Shown: piece after piece, positions 1-8,024 of the stretch | Layout: every line of letters begins with the position of its first letter | Position numbering within the stretch: the first letter of the stretch is position 1 | Source of the DNA: Phoebastria nigripes | Taxonomy: Eukaryota > Chordata > Aves > Procellariiformes > Diomedeidae | DNA length: 64,000 bases | Direction of reading: 5' to 3' | Assembly (NCBI GenBank): GCA_035582835.1 | Contig: JAYKAV010002308.1 | Location: 280,949 to 344,948 of the forward strand | The notes under the pieces: model-generated | Told to the model about the DNA's origin: nothing | Database searches by the model: none | The model's input: the letters and a program-made list of their open reading frames with translations, nothing else | Translations under genes and position numbers: made by a program

Positions 1-99
1 TCAGAGTGCCAGGCACCAGGAGTACCCCAAAAGGAGGCACTTGGTCTGAGAGCATATGATGCAAGCAGGTATATGGGAAGGAAAAAGAGGTGAGAACAG

Positions 100-255
100 G
101 AGTATTACTGTCCCCATTTTAAAATTGGTGAAATGTGGCAAAAGACTAAAGGACTCACCAGAGTTACCTGTTGCCTATGGCAGACCTGGCGTTCAAAGTG
201 AAATCTCCAGATTTCTAATGTACCCTCTTAACTACAAGGCCATTCTTCCCCTCCA
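100..255 (-). repeat. MIR-like ancient SINE fossil
   Basis: The stretch reads like a diverged MIR in reverse orientation. A 'ccccatttta' block (the MIR 'CCCCATTTTACAGATG' region) is followed by a degenerate stretch matching the 'gactcaccagagtta' and 'gtgaaatctccag' parts, and then 'ctcttaactacaaggcc' (MIR: CTCTTAACCACTA). MIRs are amniote-wide SINEs of the CORE family, and old copies persist in birds. Family assignment is from pattern memory, not from a search. Confidence 0.55.
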
Positions 256-534
256 GAAGATGATATATAGGTATATAAATGTGCATTGATGTAATGCCAA
301 GTTATAAACCACAAGCCTTTCAGAACTCATGTCCCTGATAGATTGCGAAAGAACTTGAAGTCAGGAGAATTGTGGTTTGTCTGACCTTATGCTAATCATT
401 CTCCCTACTTGTGTCTTGGTCAAACTGAAAATGGATAGGATAATGAACCCTTTTGAAAACCGTAATTTCTGGGTGTTGGTCACGACCCAGTTTTTATAAG
501 TTGCTAGGATATGGGGATAATCAGGGAAATGAAG

Positions 535-835
535 ATTCTATCTTATGAGACAAGACTGAAAAGCTTGATTTAAACAAAAGAAATGATGAGAAGGAATATT
601 AGTACACTGTGAGGGGAGTAAATATCAGAACTAATTAAGTTCAAGGACAAAATTGGCATCTGAACAAATGGATATAAACGGGCCCCTAATAAATGTAGGC
701 TGGAAATCTTAAGAAGCCGAGTTATGAGATTCTGGAACAGCTTTCCAAGGGGAATAGTAAGGCCAGAGAAAGTAAGTGCTTTTTAAATGGATCTCGATCA
801 GTTTATGACTGGGTATCATGCCGGAGACAACCAGA
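535..835 (+). repeat. Old CR1-type LINE 3' fragment
   Basis: Degenerate CR1 coding tail in sense orientation. Landmarks are 'gaacaaatggatataaacgg' (about 663-682), 'taggctggaaatct' and 'gagattctggaacagctttc' followed by 'caagggg' (about 726-753), all typical of the last part of the CR1 ORF2 in turtle/bird CR1-L/X-type families. The reading frame is broken and no 8-bp tail is seen. It is much more diverged than the CR1 at 57083. Confidence 0.6.
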
Positions 836-840
836 GAGCT

Positions 841-1380
841 AGACTCTTGGGCCACACAAGTCCAGTGTTCCCAGCTAACAGCCAGAACATCACCAAGCTA
901 GAACGTCTTGGTGATATTCTGGAAAAAGAAGTAGCCGGCCACAATATATCTCACTTTGCATCACGTATATTTTGGTTTTTAGGCTCCTCTGTTCAGAGAG
1001 TCTCTTCAACTCCCTGATTATCCCACCAACCTAGCACTTGAGATTTGACGTTTCCAGGTAATCCTTCCCTGCTCTTAAGTGCCAATGTAGGAATAGAGAT
1101 GAAACAGCTCAACGTAGTGTTGAACGTGGAACTCTTTGTGCTTGCTGTCGAGGATGGGAGAGCAGGGATGGACGTGAACAGGGGCAGGTAGCTGGGCACC
1201 ACACACAGCTTTCTTCTCACATGGCTAAGACTCTGCGTGCAGATGCTAGACCCTGCACCCCACCTGTGCAGCCTCTAGGGAGGGGATACCCTGCCAAGAG
1301 CCTGCTGGCGGTGTCTCCCAGTGCAGTTGTTTCTGAGGGCAGGCAACCTGTCCTGCTGCCACAACACGGGGACGCAGACG
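841..1380. other. Unannotated flank before the CpG islands
   Basis: No exon, RNA gene or repeat could be recognised. GC content rises from about 1140 toward the first CpG island. Open frames here lack splice-site or codon support and are treated as chance. Confidence 0.5.
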
Positions 1381-2180
1381 TGTGAGCAGAGGGTGACCCC
1401 GCTCGCCCCCTTTCCCCGGCCTGCCTGTGCCCAGAGCCTCGTCTCCTGGAAGCACCCCGGCCGGGAAGCACTGGCTCACACCCGCCGCAGACCCCCCCGC
1501 GCTGCGCTTAGCCCCCGGGGCCGGCCCGGGCAGGGGTAGCCGCGGGCGGGGCGGGGCGGGGNNNNNNNNNNNNNNNNNNNNNNNNNNNNNNNNNNNNNNN
1601 NNNNNNNNNNNNNNNNNNNNNNNNNNNNNNNNNNNNNNNNNNNNNNNNNNNNNNNNNNNNNNNNNNNNNNNNNNNNNNNNNNNNNNNNNNNNNNNNNNNN
1701 NNNNNNNNNNNNNNNNNNNNNNNNNNNNNNNNNNNNNNNNNNNNNNNNNNNNNNNNNNNNNNNNNNNNNNNNNNNNNNNNNNNNNNNNNNNNNNNNNNNN
1801 NNNNNNNNNNNNNNNNNNNNNNNNNNNNNNNNNNNNNNNNNNNNNNNNNNNNNNNNNNNNNNNNNNNNNNNNNNNNNNNGGCGCGGGCCAGGGCCGGGGA
1901 AGCGGGGCCGGCGGAGCGGCCGCCCCCGGCCGGGCGAGGCGGTGGCTGCCGGGAGACAAAAGGCCGCCGTGTGTCCGCCTCTGCGGCAGCGCGGGGTNCG
2001 CGGCCGCTCCCCCTCCTCGGGCAGCCTGCGGCAGGGACGGGGTCCACCGCCCTGGCCGCAGCCCAGCTTCCCTCCCCGCCTCGCTGCGGCGTGGAGCTCC
2101 GAGAAAAGACCGTCTTGTTACTAACGGTAATAGGCGGCCGTGCGCCGGAGCGGGTGCCGAAGCCCGTGTGAACGGTGTTA
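1380..2180. promoter_or_regulatory. CpG island 1 (interrupted by gap)
   Basis: Very GC-rich sequence with dense CpG on both sides of the N gap (for example 1485-1561 and 1880-2010). The long frames across it contain runs of unknown residues and are artefacts. CpG islands of this density usually mark promoters of developmental genes. Here it is the most upstream island of the MIR137 domain. Which strand it fires on cannot be told from sequence. Confidence 0.75.
1562..1879. other. Assembly gap (318 Ns)
   Basis: Continuous Ns flanked on both sides by extremely GC-rich sequence, which suggests a sequencing drop-out in the core of CpG island 1. Single ambiguous bases also occur at 1998, 8765, 12862, 16487, 18178, 18244, 22509, 28816, 28944, 35646, 39914, 42008, 45752, 46237, 46938, 48336, 48975, 52182, 52912 and 62761 (approximate to a base or two). 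Confidence 0.98.
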
Positions 2181-2349
2181 ACCCCAGGTAGAAAGCGGAG
2201 AGAGGGAATAAAGCGAGTCCTTAACAAACCGGTGTTCAGGTGTGGTGGGAAAAAGAAAGGGAGCGGCCGCCTTTTATTGGGCACTGAAGCTCCTGAATTA
2301 TGAGTAACAATAACTAGATCGCTTTAACAGCATGTCGTGCATTACCGAG

Positions 2350-3120
2350 TAAGTGGTGCCGAGGCATGCGGGGGCACGGCACAGCGTGGCTGCGGGAGTG
2401 GCACCGGGCGGTGCCCAAGGTTCCCGCTGTCCCCGCAGGAGCAGAAAGCATCCCTTTGGGGTAGGGGGCGCGGGGCTGGGGCGGTGGGGAGGGAGGGGCT
2501 GCTGTCGGGCTGCCCCCTCGCAGCCGCCGCCGCAGACCCCCTGGCTTCCCCGGGAGGTTTCCCTGGGACCGGGAGCGAGAGAGGCAAACTCTCAAGTTGT
2601 GCCCGGGGAAAAGTTGCCCGGCTGGGGGGAGTCGGGCGGGATCCTGAGCGCCGGCACCCGGCTGGCCCTGTTTGGTGCTGGGTTCTTGCCTTGTTCCTCG
2701 GCAAACCCGGGAAAAGGGCGGGCTTTGCCTAGGAAGCTTCCCGTAGTCGTATGGAGAGAAGGGGAGAAAGAAAACATGTCTTCAGAGTGGCACCTCGTCT
2801 TGTTCTGTCTTCTGCTCTTCTGGCCAGGGCTGGAAGAGGGGCTGAGGACCGCAGGAGCAGTGCTCCGTGCCCAGCCTGGTGCCGGCTTTCTCCGCTCGTA
2901 GCCCCTCCCAAAGAAACACGTCCGAGCCCTCGTGCTGAAGAATCAAAACCAACAAAAGTTGGTTCTTTTCCGAAAAGGGGCCTGGGGGGGTGCCGAGCCC
3001 GGCGGCTCCCGCCTGCCTCACGCTCGGCGGCGCGGAGCGCTCGCCGCGGCTGGGACTTGACCTGCAGAGGGCAATAGTTGGACGCGAATGCTAACAAAGG
3101 CGGCGAGGCTCGTTGGCTCG
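2350..3120. promoter_or_regulatory. CpG island 2
   Basis: GC-rich, CpG-dense block with several overlapping open frames on both strands, as expected of stop-poor GC-rich DNA. A good splice-donor string (GA|GTAAGT) lies just upstream at about 2347-2352, so a first exon ending there is possible but unproven. Confidence 0.7.
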
Positions 3121-3129
3121 GCACCGTGG

Positions 3130-3445
3130 CCGGGACCCAAGAATGCTGTGTAGGTAGGCAGCGGTGCTTAATTAATGTATATTGAAACAAAAGATCGGGT
3201 AAATTGTTTGATTTGCCTTTAGGCTACGTTTTCAAGGCTAATCTAATTCATAACTGTTAGAGTTATTCTAAAGAGATTAACACAAACTTCCAGGACAGGC
3301 ATGCAGTTAACTCCAGAACTACCCTGAACACTAATTGTTTACCGGAACATTCACATTCAGCCGCTTGGATTCGTATTATTAGCGTTATTATTCTCTGCTA
3401 ATCAGATAGGAGAGGTGGAAACGAACGGGAGCTTTCCTAATTGTT
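3130..3445. promoter_or_regulatory. AT-rich inter-island regulatory block
   Basis: An AT-rich block between two CpG islands with many TAAT/ATTA homeodomain cores, including a TTAATTAA palindrome at 3168-3175 and further sites through 3245, 3330 and 3375-3405. This composition is typical of conserved promoter-proximal enhancers. Conservation was not measured, so the functional call is inference. Confidence 0.35.
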
Positions 3446-3567
3446 GTAGCGATTGACAGGGCGACCGCGCAGACTTTGTAGGAGGAGGCGGCAGCCGCCC
3501 GGCGCCCTGCGCGGCGGTGACGGGCGCGTCGCGCCTGGCGATTGTCCTCGGGGCCGGGTCGCTGCCG

Positions 3568-3594
3568 TTCAGCACCGGGCGGGAGGACAGCGCC
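3568..3594 (+). promoter_or_regulatory. RE1/NRSE (REST site), expanded spacing
   Basis: Left half-site TTCAGCACC (3568-3576) and right half-site GGACAGCGCC (3585-3594) both match the canonical RE1 halves exactly. The spacer is 8 nt (3577-3584) instead of the canonical 2, giving about 17 bp between half-site centres. Non-canonical RE1s with 16-20 bp centre spacing are an established REST-bound class. REST silences neuronal genes in non-neural cells, and miR-137 is neuron-enriched and has been reported as REST-regulated. Occupancy is inferred. Confidence 0.72.
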
Positions 3595-3613
3595 CGGCCC
3601 CGGCCCCGGCCCC
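3593..3613 (-). other. G-quadruplex motif next to RE1
   Basis: Four C-tracts separated by GG (3593-3595, 3598-3601, 3604-3607, 3610-3613) give four G-tracts with CC loops on the minus strand, a GGGGCC-like quadruplex motif. It overlaps the last bases of the upstream RE1. Folding is predicted from the pattern only. Confidence 0.55.
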
Positions 3614-3830
3614 GCTCTCCCGCCGCCCCCGGCCGCGCAGCCCGGCCCGGCGCCTTAGCCCGGGGCTGGAGTGGGCTGGGGAGGAATTCGCCTCCCATTT
3701 GTTCTAGCAGCGTTTTCCCCCGCTGGTGACGGATTTATTAGGGAGTGGAAAAGAGCACCCCGACGGGCGCACTTTGTCTCCCCGTCTGTGTGTGTAGACG
3801 CGGCTGCCGTAGACGTCTGCGGCTTGTGTA

Positions 3831-5335
3831 CATATACTGCTTTAATAATTACATATACGTCTCTATAACCTCATTATTCAGGAAACACTAGAAAACGCGA
3901 GCAAATTGGAGTGTTGGCAGCAGGGGTGTTTGCAGGTCTGGATGCACACTCCGTCTCTTCCCAATTCGCCGCCCCCTTCCTCCCCCCCTCCCCAAATCAT
4001 ATTTATCTGAGATTATGTCAAATTTCAGTGATCGGAAATGTCTTGCCCAAAAGCCATTCCCGCTGGAAAAAGTCAAAAGGGTTCCTGGCATTAAAACGAC
4101 CTTGCGTCATTCCTGATGAAATTAGCAGCGCTGCATGTTTAGAGCTTTGCTATGGATGCACTTTGGTCATAGTAAGAAGTGAGAGATTTGGGGTTTAACC
4201 CCCCATCTGAGCGGGAGCCGTCTGCTTCACTAGCTGCGAATCCTGAGACCGGCACTCGAAAGCGCCTTAGACCCGCAGTCCATTTTTTACTTGTCTTTAA
4301 GTGCAAGCGATGGGAATTGCTAACCTCGGCTAAGAAAATTTCATTTCCCCCATCCTGCTAAACGGTTCTGGTCGACATATGTTTGTTATCAGAGAGAGGT
4401 GCTATGAACACAGAGCCATTTTCTTAGCAGCTCTTTGACTCTGTGTTACCATAGTCCCACACGGCATTGGTCCTTTCCCGTTGGGAAGTCATGAATAAGA
4501 GACTATGAAGCTTGCACGTCAGATCTTCCTCAATTAATCCACCATTAGCATGTTTGGGATCCTCTACTGGATGGTTAACAGCAGCTTTGGTAACTGTATG
4601 CTGTCCATACCCAATTATGCTCTGCTAAAAATGAACTCTGCAGAACAACCTTCCTGAGCTGTCAGTGTCTCCCGTTTTCCTATTTTAACGCTTGTGTGTA
4701 GTGGCAGGCGACAGATGGTGTAGATCAGATCGATTTGATTGCATTAGGCGATTTTTTTTTCCTCGTCTCCCCCCCGACTCCTTTTCTGGAAGCCCACATT
4801 CATCTGAAAGGCGATCGCCGGGGACACGGGAAGCAAGAGCAGCCGCCGATGTGTGAAAGCAACGAGACATGGCCAGCCAGAGGCGCCGGGGTCCCTTCCC
4901 GGGGTTTGTTAACATGGTAATCCGGCACCAGGAGAGAAAGCTGCTTTCTGCTGCCCAGAGCCCATTCCCCATCGCACAGCAGATGACTCTCTGGTTTTAC
5001 ACACAGTTGGAGTTCTGCTCGAAACCTGGATTTAAAGGGTAAGCGCTTCAATAAAGGTGGATTTCTTGGTGGTTACTCGGGTAGGTGGCGAAAGGAGCGA
5101 GCTCCCCCCGATTTTAAAAAGAGGCTGCCTTTGAGCAGGAATGAATATTTTCTTCCTTCCTCCTTTCTTTCCTTTCCCTTTCACCAGCGAGCCCCCTAAT
5201 TCAGAACAATTTCTCGCACGGAAAGACATCGCGCCTCTCTATTGACGGATGGGATCGATATTCCCCCCTCTGAAATTTGCTTTTCGTGGCAAACCCGAGC
5301 TCTGCTCAGAGCTCCGCTCCTGATAGCTTAATTGT
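3831..5335. other. Inter-island region, possible splice donor near 5039
   Basis: Moderately AT-rich sequence with no recognisable gene. A plausible donor (TTTAAAGG|GTAAGC) lies with its GT at 5039-5040 on the + strand, and might end a host-RNA first exon. Pieces such as 4005-4090 and 4280-4350 read like non-coding regulatory DNA, but nothing specific can be claimed. The pyrimidine-rich stretch at 5150-5185 is low complexity. Confidence 0.35.
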
Positions 5336-5760
5336 TTAATTCCCTCCATCCGTTCCCCTCCCTTCTGTCTCCCCCCGCCTCCCCGGGCACGGCAGAGGCG
5401 GTGGAGGTGCCCCCCGAGGCCCTTCCCCGGCCCCGCCGGGCTGAGGCTCCGGCACCCGGGCTGTTTCGGCGGGGGAGCGGGGCGGCAGCGCCGATAAACA
5501 TGGCTTTCCGGAGCCGGTGAACAAAGGTATTTAATGCCGAGGCGCGCCGCCACGGGCACCTCCCGCATGCGGCGGAGAAGGTGCGAGGCGGGCAGCGCGC
5601 CGGGGGTTTCGCTCCCCTGGTGCTCAGCGTGCCCGGGGGTGCGTGTGCGCCCGGGCGCGCGGGTGCCGGCGTGGGCAGGGGCGCGGGGGTGGGCAGGGAC
5701 CCGCCGGCGGGAGGAGGCGCGGGGGAGCGGGCGGCCGCGGGGAGCGGCGCGGCGGCGCTG

Positions 5761-5788
5761 GGCGCTGTCCGGCGCCGCGGGTGCTGAA
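5761..5788 (-). promoter_or_regulatory. RE1/NRSE (REST site), inverted, expanded spacing
   Basis: On the + strand GGCGCTGTCC (5761-5770) and GGTGCTGAA (5780-5788) are the exact reverse complements of the right and left RE1 halves. The 9-nt spacer (5771-5779) replaces the canonical 2, giving about 18 bp between centres, within the known expanded class. It is the second such site in the promoter domain, in the opposite orientation to the one at 3568. Confidence 0.7.
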
Positions 5789-5797
5789 GGGCCCGGC

Positions 5798-5817
5798 GGG
5801 CCGGGCCGGGCCGGGCC
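5798..5817 (+). repeat. (GGGCC)4 tract, quadruplex motif
   Basis: Four perfect tandem GGGCC units beginning 10 bp after the inverted RE1. Four G3 tracts with CC loops satisfy the simple G-quadruplex pattern. Similar GGGGCC tracts are unstable in other genomes. Copy-number variation here is possible but unseen. Confidence 0.8.
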
Positions 5818-5997
5818 GGTGCGGGGGGACCGCGGCGGCGGGGCTGGGCAGGGGAAGTTTCGGAAGGCGCTGTATTGGCGGGGGAGTGGGGGGATGCTTT
5901 TCAGGGAGGGGAAGGGCAGTGTCAGGTGGACATAGCGAGAATACGGCTGGCGCCGCGCGGGTCGTCTTTTCCCCGAGAACAGCATTCTTTAATATTT

Positions 5998-6013
5998 AAA
6001 AAAAAAAAAAAAA
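5998..6013 (+). repeat. Poly(A) run (16)
   Basis: Uninterrupted A-run at the 3' edge of CpG island 4. No retrotransposon body or target duplication was recognised beside it. Confidence 0.9.
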
Positions 6014-6229
6014 CACCCCAAAGTTTGGATTTCTGCCTAATTCTCTATGCATTTGTGGAGCGCCTCCAAATTTCGGAGAATATCGGTCTAGGTGTATCAC
6101 TGTAGAGTGTTTTCGCCACGACTCGGTGCATTTTACTTTTTCAAACGGCTTTTGTTCGAGTTGAAGGAAACCCACTGCATCAGTTGTTTGAGTTCCAACG
6201 CCAGCTAATGGGGTTACAGCCTTCAATTT

Positions 6230-7040
6230 CACAGCGGGGAAAAATTACAGTGTTTGTTATTTACTTTCCATCTGCCATTTAAAATGCAACTTGAAAGCTT
6301 GCTGTGCTAGAGGAATATAGGAAATTACAGCTAAAATGAGATTAAAATAGAGGAGAGTGAGTTGGAAATTTTTTTTTTATTTATTTAAGGTAACGTGGCT
6401 ATCAAAGTATTTTTTTTTTCTCTCTTTGTTTTTCTCTTTTCTTTCAAATTCAGACAAGAGTCTGTGTTACAAAACAAATGCTGTCTTCTCGTACGTTTTC
6501 ATAGGAAGCATAGTGGTAATATGTCAAGGAAGGCAAGAGCTCATGTTAAGGAAGGAATCTGTAGAAAAAGCAAGCATCTTGTATTAATTTCAATTGGAAT
6601 CTAATCAACAAGCTGGTCAGTTACGGATTGCAGTGGATAATGAGAGCTGTGCGTGCTGCATAATTACTCATGGCTGAAGAAGTGCGGAGTACCCCTGCTA
6701 TGTGCGGGTTTTGGCCGTGCATTGCTAGTTTCATCCCCCCCTCCCCATCACTCACACAGAAGCTGTCCTTAGCATCAGGAGCCGGGGTGAAATAACCCGG
6801 AGAAGTTCCTAATCGCCAGGCGAAGTGTGCTGTGCCATGACGTTGCAGAGATCCTTTCTATTTAGTTGGCGAACAATAAACGTTTATTATCACCGCGGCA
6901 GATCATCAGACAAAGCTTCCCCCCTCCCGCCTCCCCCAAGTACGAGCGCTGCTGATAAGGGAACTGCTCCGGGTGACAGGCAGAGCCGCAGGCGCCATTT
7001 GGAAATAACTTCTTTTATTATTATTTTTTTTTCCCCCGGT
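6230..7040. promoter_or_regulatory. AT-rich candidate enhancer upstream of MIR137 exons
   Basis: AT-rich block rich in TAAT/ATTA and forkhead-like words between two CpG-rich stretches. It contains a perfect 14-bp palindrome, AATAAACGTTTATT, at 6875-6888, a head-to-head pair of forkhead-like ATAAAC cores. T-runs at about 6368-6420 are low complexity. The regulatory role is inferred from composition and position. Confidence 0.35.
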
Positions 7041-7059
7041 TCGCCTTTTGCAAACACTC

Positions 7060-7210
7060 GCGGGGAGGTGGCAGGTGTCGGTGCGGAGGTGCGCTGCCGC
7101 TGCCGCTGCCCCCGCCCGCCGCCGCCGCGGAGCCGCCTGCCCGGCTCGGCGCCTCGCAGGCACTGGGCTCTGCCGTTCGGGCACACGCGGGGAGCGAAGT
7201 GCGCTGAATT
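7060..7210. promoter_or_regulatory. Small CpG island 5
   Basis: Short CpG cluster with a GCC/GCTGCC-rich core (about 7090-7140), only about 320 bases upstream of the first well-supported host-RNA exon. It could be a proximal or alternative promoter. Confidence 0.5.
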
Positions 7211-7367
7211 TGTACTTTGAAGCGTTTTTCGCCTTAGATTTTTAGGGCACTAGGGATAGGGAGGCCTGGCAGAGGAGTGCGTCTGCTGAGCTCGGAGCCT
7301 TTGCTATTTCTTTCTTTGATTTTCTTTCTCTTCATCGCTTTCTTTTCCGCCCTCCCTCCTCTTGGTA

Positions 7368-7368
7368 G
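7368..7368 (+). other. Possible alternative splice acceptor
   Basis: A long pyrimidine tract (about 7305-7365) runs into TTGGTAG at about 7362-7368, a usable but weak acceptor (TAG). If used it would start an exon upstream of, or merged with, the 7529 exon. Confidence 0.3.
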
Positions 7369-7528
7369 CACATCGAGTCAGTGTGAGTCAGGACTTGTAA
7401 AATGCATTTCCAAAGCCCAGATGAAAAGTCTCTCAGGCGTGGCTGCTGCTTTATCGGAGCTCTCCCAAGCCCACCTATGCAAACAGATTTGTAATATTTG
7501 TGTGCTTAACCGTGCATCTCTTTTACAG

Positions 7529-7643
7529 GAATCTGTTGCTGCGTGTGACATCTCTTGCAAGCTCCCAGAGAGAATTGATGGAGCATACAGCTAGGGAATA
7601 GGATGCCAGAGAAGCACAGAGGAAGAAACCAGGCATTCACCAG
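7529..7643 (+). ncRNA. MIR137HG: Putative MIR137 host-RNA exon (115 nt)
   Basis: The acceptor is TCTCTTTTACAG, ending at 7528, with a pyrimidine stretch before it. The donor is CACCAG|GTAAAC, with GT at 7644-7645. Both match vertebrate consensus well and bracket a 115-nt exon with no long open frame, as expected for a lncRNA. The next acceptor ends at 7779, leaving a 136-nt intron before the exon with the miR-137 hairpin. Position just upstream of the hairpin and on the same strand fits the multi-exon human host transcript. The call is from splice-site reading only, with no transcript data. The exon could be longer at its 5' end if the 7368 acceptor is used instead. Confidence 0.55.
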
Positions 7644-7779
7644 GTAAACTCAACCTTACTTTGATTTATTTCCTTTTACCTCGCCTGCAAGACCTTGCCC
7701 GCTCCAGTAAGGCAGCAGGAGAGCAGAGGGACTGTACGCGTGTGTATTAAACGCCTGCTCCTCTCGTTTGCCTCCGCAG
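7644..7779 (+). other. Short intron of host RNA (136 nt)
   Basis: Bounded by GTAAAC and a strong acceptor, CTCGTTTGCCTCCGCAG. A pyrimidine-rich region precedes the acceptor, and 7661-7680 may hold branch-like sequence. The short length is near the lower normal range for vertebrate introns. Retention would leave the hairpin region unchanged. Confidence 0.5.
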
Positions 7780-7780
7780 G

Positions 7781-7945
7781 ATGGGAAGGTTCAGCGTCCA
7801 TTGGATATGGGACAAGATCACTCGGCAACCCTTGTGGATTCTCCTTCTTCTAGAGGGGAATTATAGTTATGGATTTATTGTCCCGGTGCAGCACTTCCAC
7901 CAGCAGCAGCAGCAACAGCAGCGGCTTTCTGACTCTCTTCGGTGA
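7781..7945 (+). CDS. Short ORF (54 codons) just upstream of hairpin
   Basis: The ATG sits one base inside the hairpin exon in a strong Kozak context (A at -3 both in genomic and spliced sequence, G at +4). It encodes 54 residues with a basic, aromatic N-terminus, a hydrophobic run (residues 18-24, PLWILLLL-like, and 32-36), then a seven-glutamine-rich stretch from the CAG tract. The stop TGA ends at 7945, the first base of miR-137-5p. No protein family was recognised. It could be a translated upstream peptide of the pri-miRNA or simple chance. Nothing shows that it is expressed, so confidence is low. Confidence 0.2.
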   Translation: MGRFSVHWIWDKITRQPLWILLLLEGNYSYGFIVPVQHFHQQQQQQQRLSDSLR

Positions 7946-7991
7946 CGGGTATTCTTGGGTGGATAATACGGATTACGTTGTTATTGCTTAA
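7869..7991 (+). CDS. Short ORF (40 codons) running through the hairpin
   Basis: An ATG at 7869 opens a 40-residue frame, serine/asparagine-rich in the CAG tract (read as AGC), that passes through the whole 5' arm and loop and ends at TAA 7989-7991, inside mature miR-137-3p. RNA structure alone constrains most of these bases, so the open frame may be incidental. No family was recognised. It is listed because primary-microRNA peptides have been described at other loci. Confidence 0.15.
   Translation: MDLLSRCSTSTSSSSNSSGFLTLFGDGYSWVDNTDYVVIA
7901..7924 (+). repeat. CAG-rich tract at 5' edge of pre-miR-137
   Basis: (CAG)4 CAA (CAG)2 CGG directly abuts the start of the precursor. In humans a GC-rich 15-bp VNTR lies just 5' of pre-miR-137 and affects processing. 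This bird copy has a different unit but the same position, pointing to a repeat-prone site beside the hairpin. Whether it varies in length in this species is unknown. Confidence 0.85.
7945..7967 (+). ncRNA. MIR137: miR-137-5p (passenger arm)
   Basis: The 23-nt 5' arm product begins ACGGGTATTC and ends GGATAAT. It matches the known star strand and pairs with the 3p arm in the hairpin. Confidence 0.9.
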
Positions 7992-8003
7992 GAATACGCG
8001 TAG
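7981..8003 (+). ncRNA. MIR137: miR-137-3p (mature guide)
   Basis: The 23 nt starting TTATTGCTTAAG and ending ACGCGTAG match the vertebrate mature miR-137 exactly. The seed (nt 2-8) is TATTGCT at 7982-7988. The intact CpG-containing 3' half (ACGCG) is unusual for AT-rich miRNAs and is diagnostic of this one. Confidence 0.98.
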
Positions 8004-8024
8004 TCGAGGAGAGTACCGGCGGCG

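Larger units (their letters stand above)
3450..3830. promoter_or_regulatory. CpG island 3, carrying an RE1
   Basis: Dense CpG from about 3460 to 3800. It contains an expanded-spacing REST site (3568-3594) and a C-rich quadruplex motif (3593-3613). At roughly 4 kb upstream of the hairpin it is a plausible host-gene promoter, since the annotated human MIR137HG 5' end is, from memory, about 3-4 kb upstream of the hairpin. Confidence 0.7.
5340..5990. promoter_or_regulatory. CpG island 4, carrying an inverted RE1
   Basis: The densest CpG block of the window (about 5380-5850), with GGC/GCG runs and overlapping frames on both strands that are by-products of GC content. It holds the second expanded RE1 (5761-5788, minus) and a (GGGCC)4 tract (5798-5817). 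It is another promoter candidate, about 2 kb upstream of the hairpin. Confidence 0.75.
7923..8024 (+). ncRNA. MIR137: MIR137 precursor hairpin
   Basis: The 102-nt block aligns without gaps, from memory, with the human precursor. Arms and loop appear identical, and differences sit only at the outer ends (7925-7928, 8018, 8024). The lower stem pairs CTCTC (7933-7937) with GAGAG (about 8009-8013), and the 5p arm pairs with the 3p arm across a short loop (7968-7980). A UGU at 7979-7981 sits at the apical junction. CNNC motifs at 8017-8020 and 8020-8023 lie 14-17 nt beyond the 3p end, as expected of SRp20/DROSHA-dependent substrates. miR-137 is a neuron-enriched regulator of neural differentiation, dendrite growth and synaptic genes. 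The precursor is made by Drosha from the host RNA and cut by Dicer in the cytoplasm. Confidence 0.98.

Noticed and set aside
1246..2284. Frames of 230-260 codons across the N gap
   Set aside because: More than 100 residues in each are unknown bases. The remainder is CpG-island composition.
2425..2446. RE1-like pair CGCTGTCC ... GGAGCAGAA
   Set aside because: Two mismatches in the second half and a 5-nt spacer outside both the canonical and the expanded classes.
5239..5985. 248-codon minus-strand frame in CpG island 4
   Set aside because: Composition artefact, like the overlapping plus-strand frames. No signal, domain or ATG context stands out.
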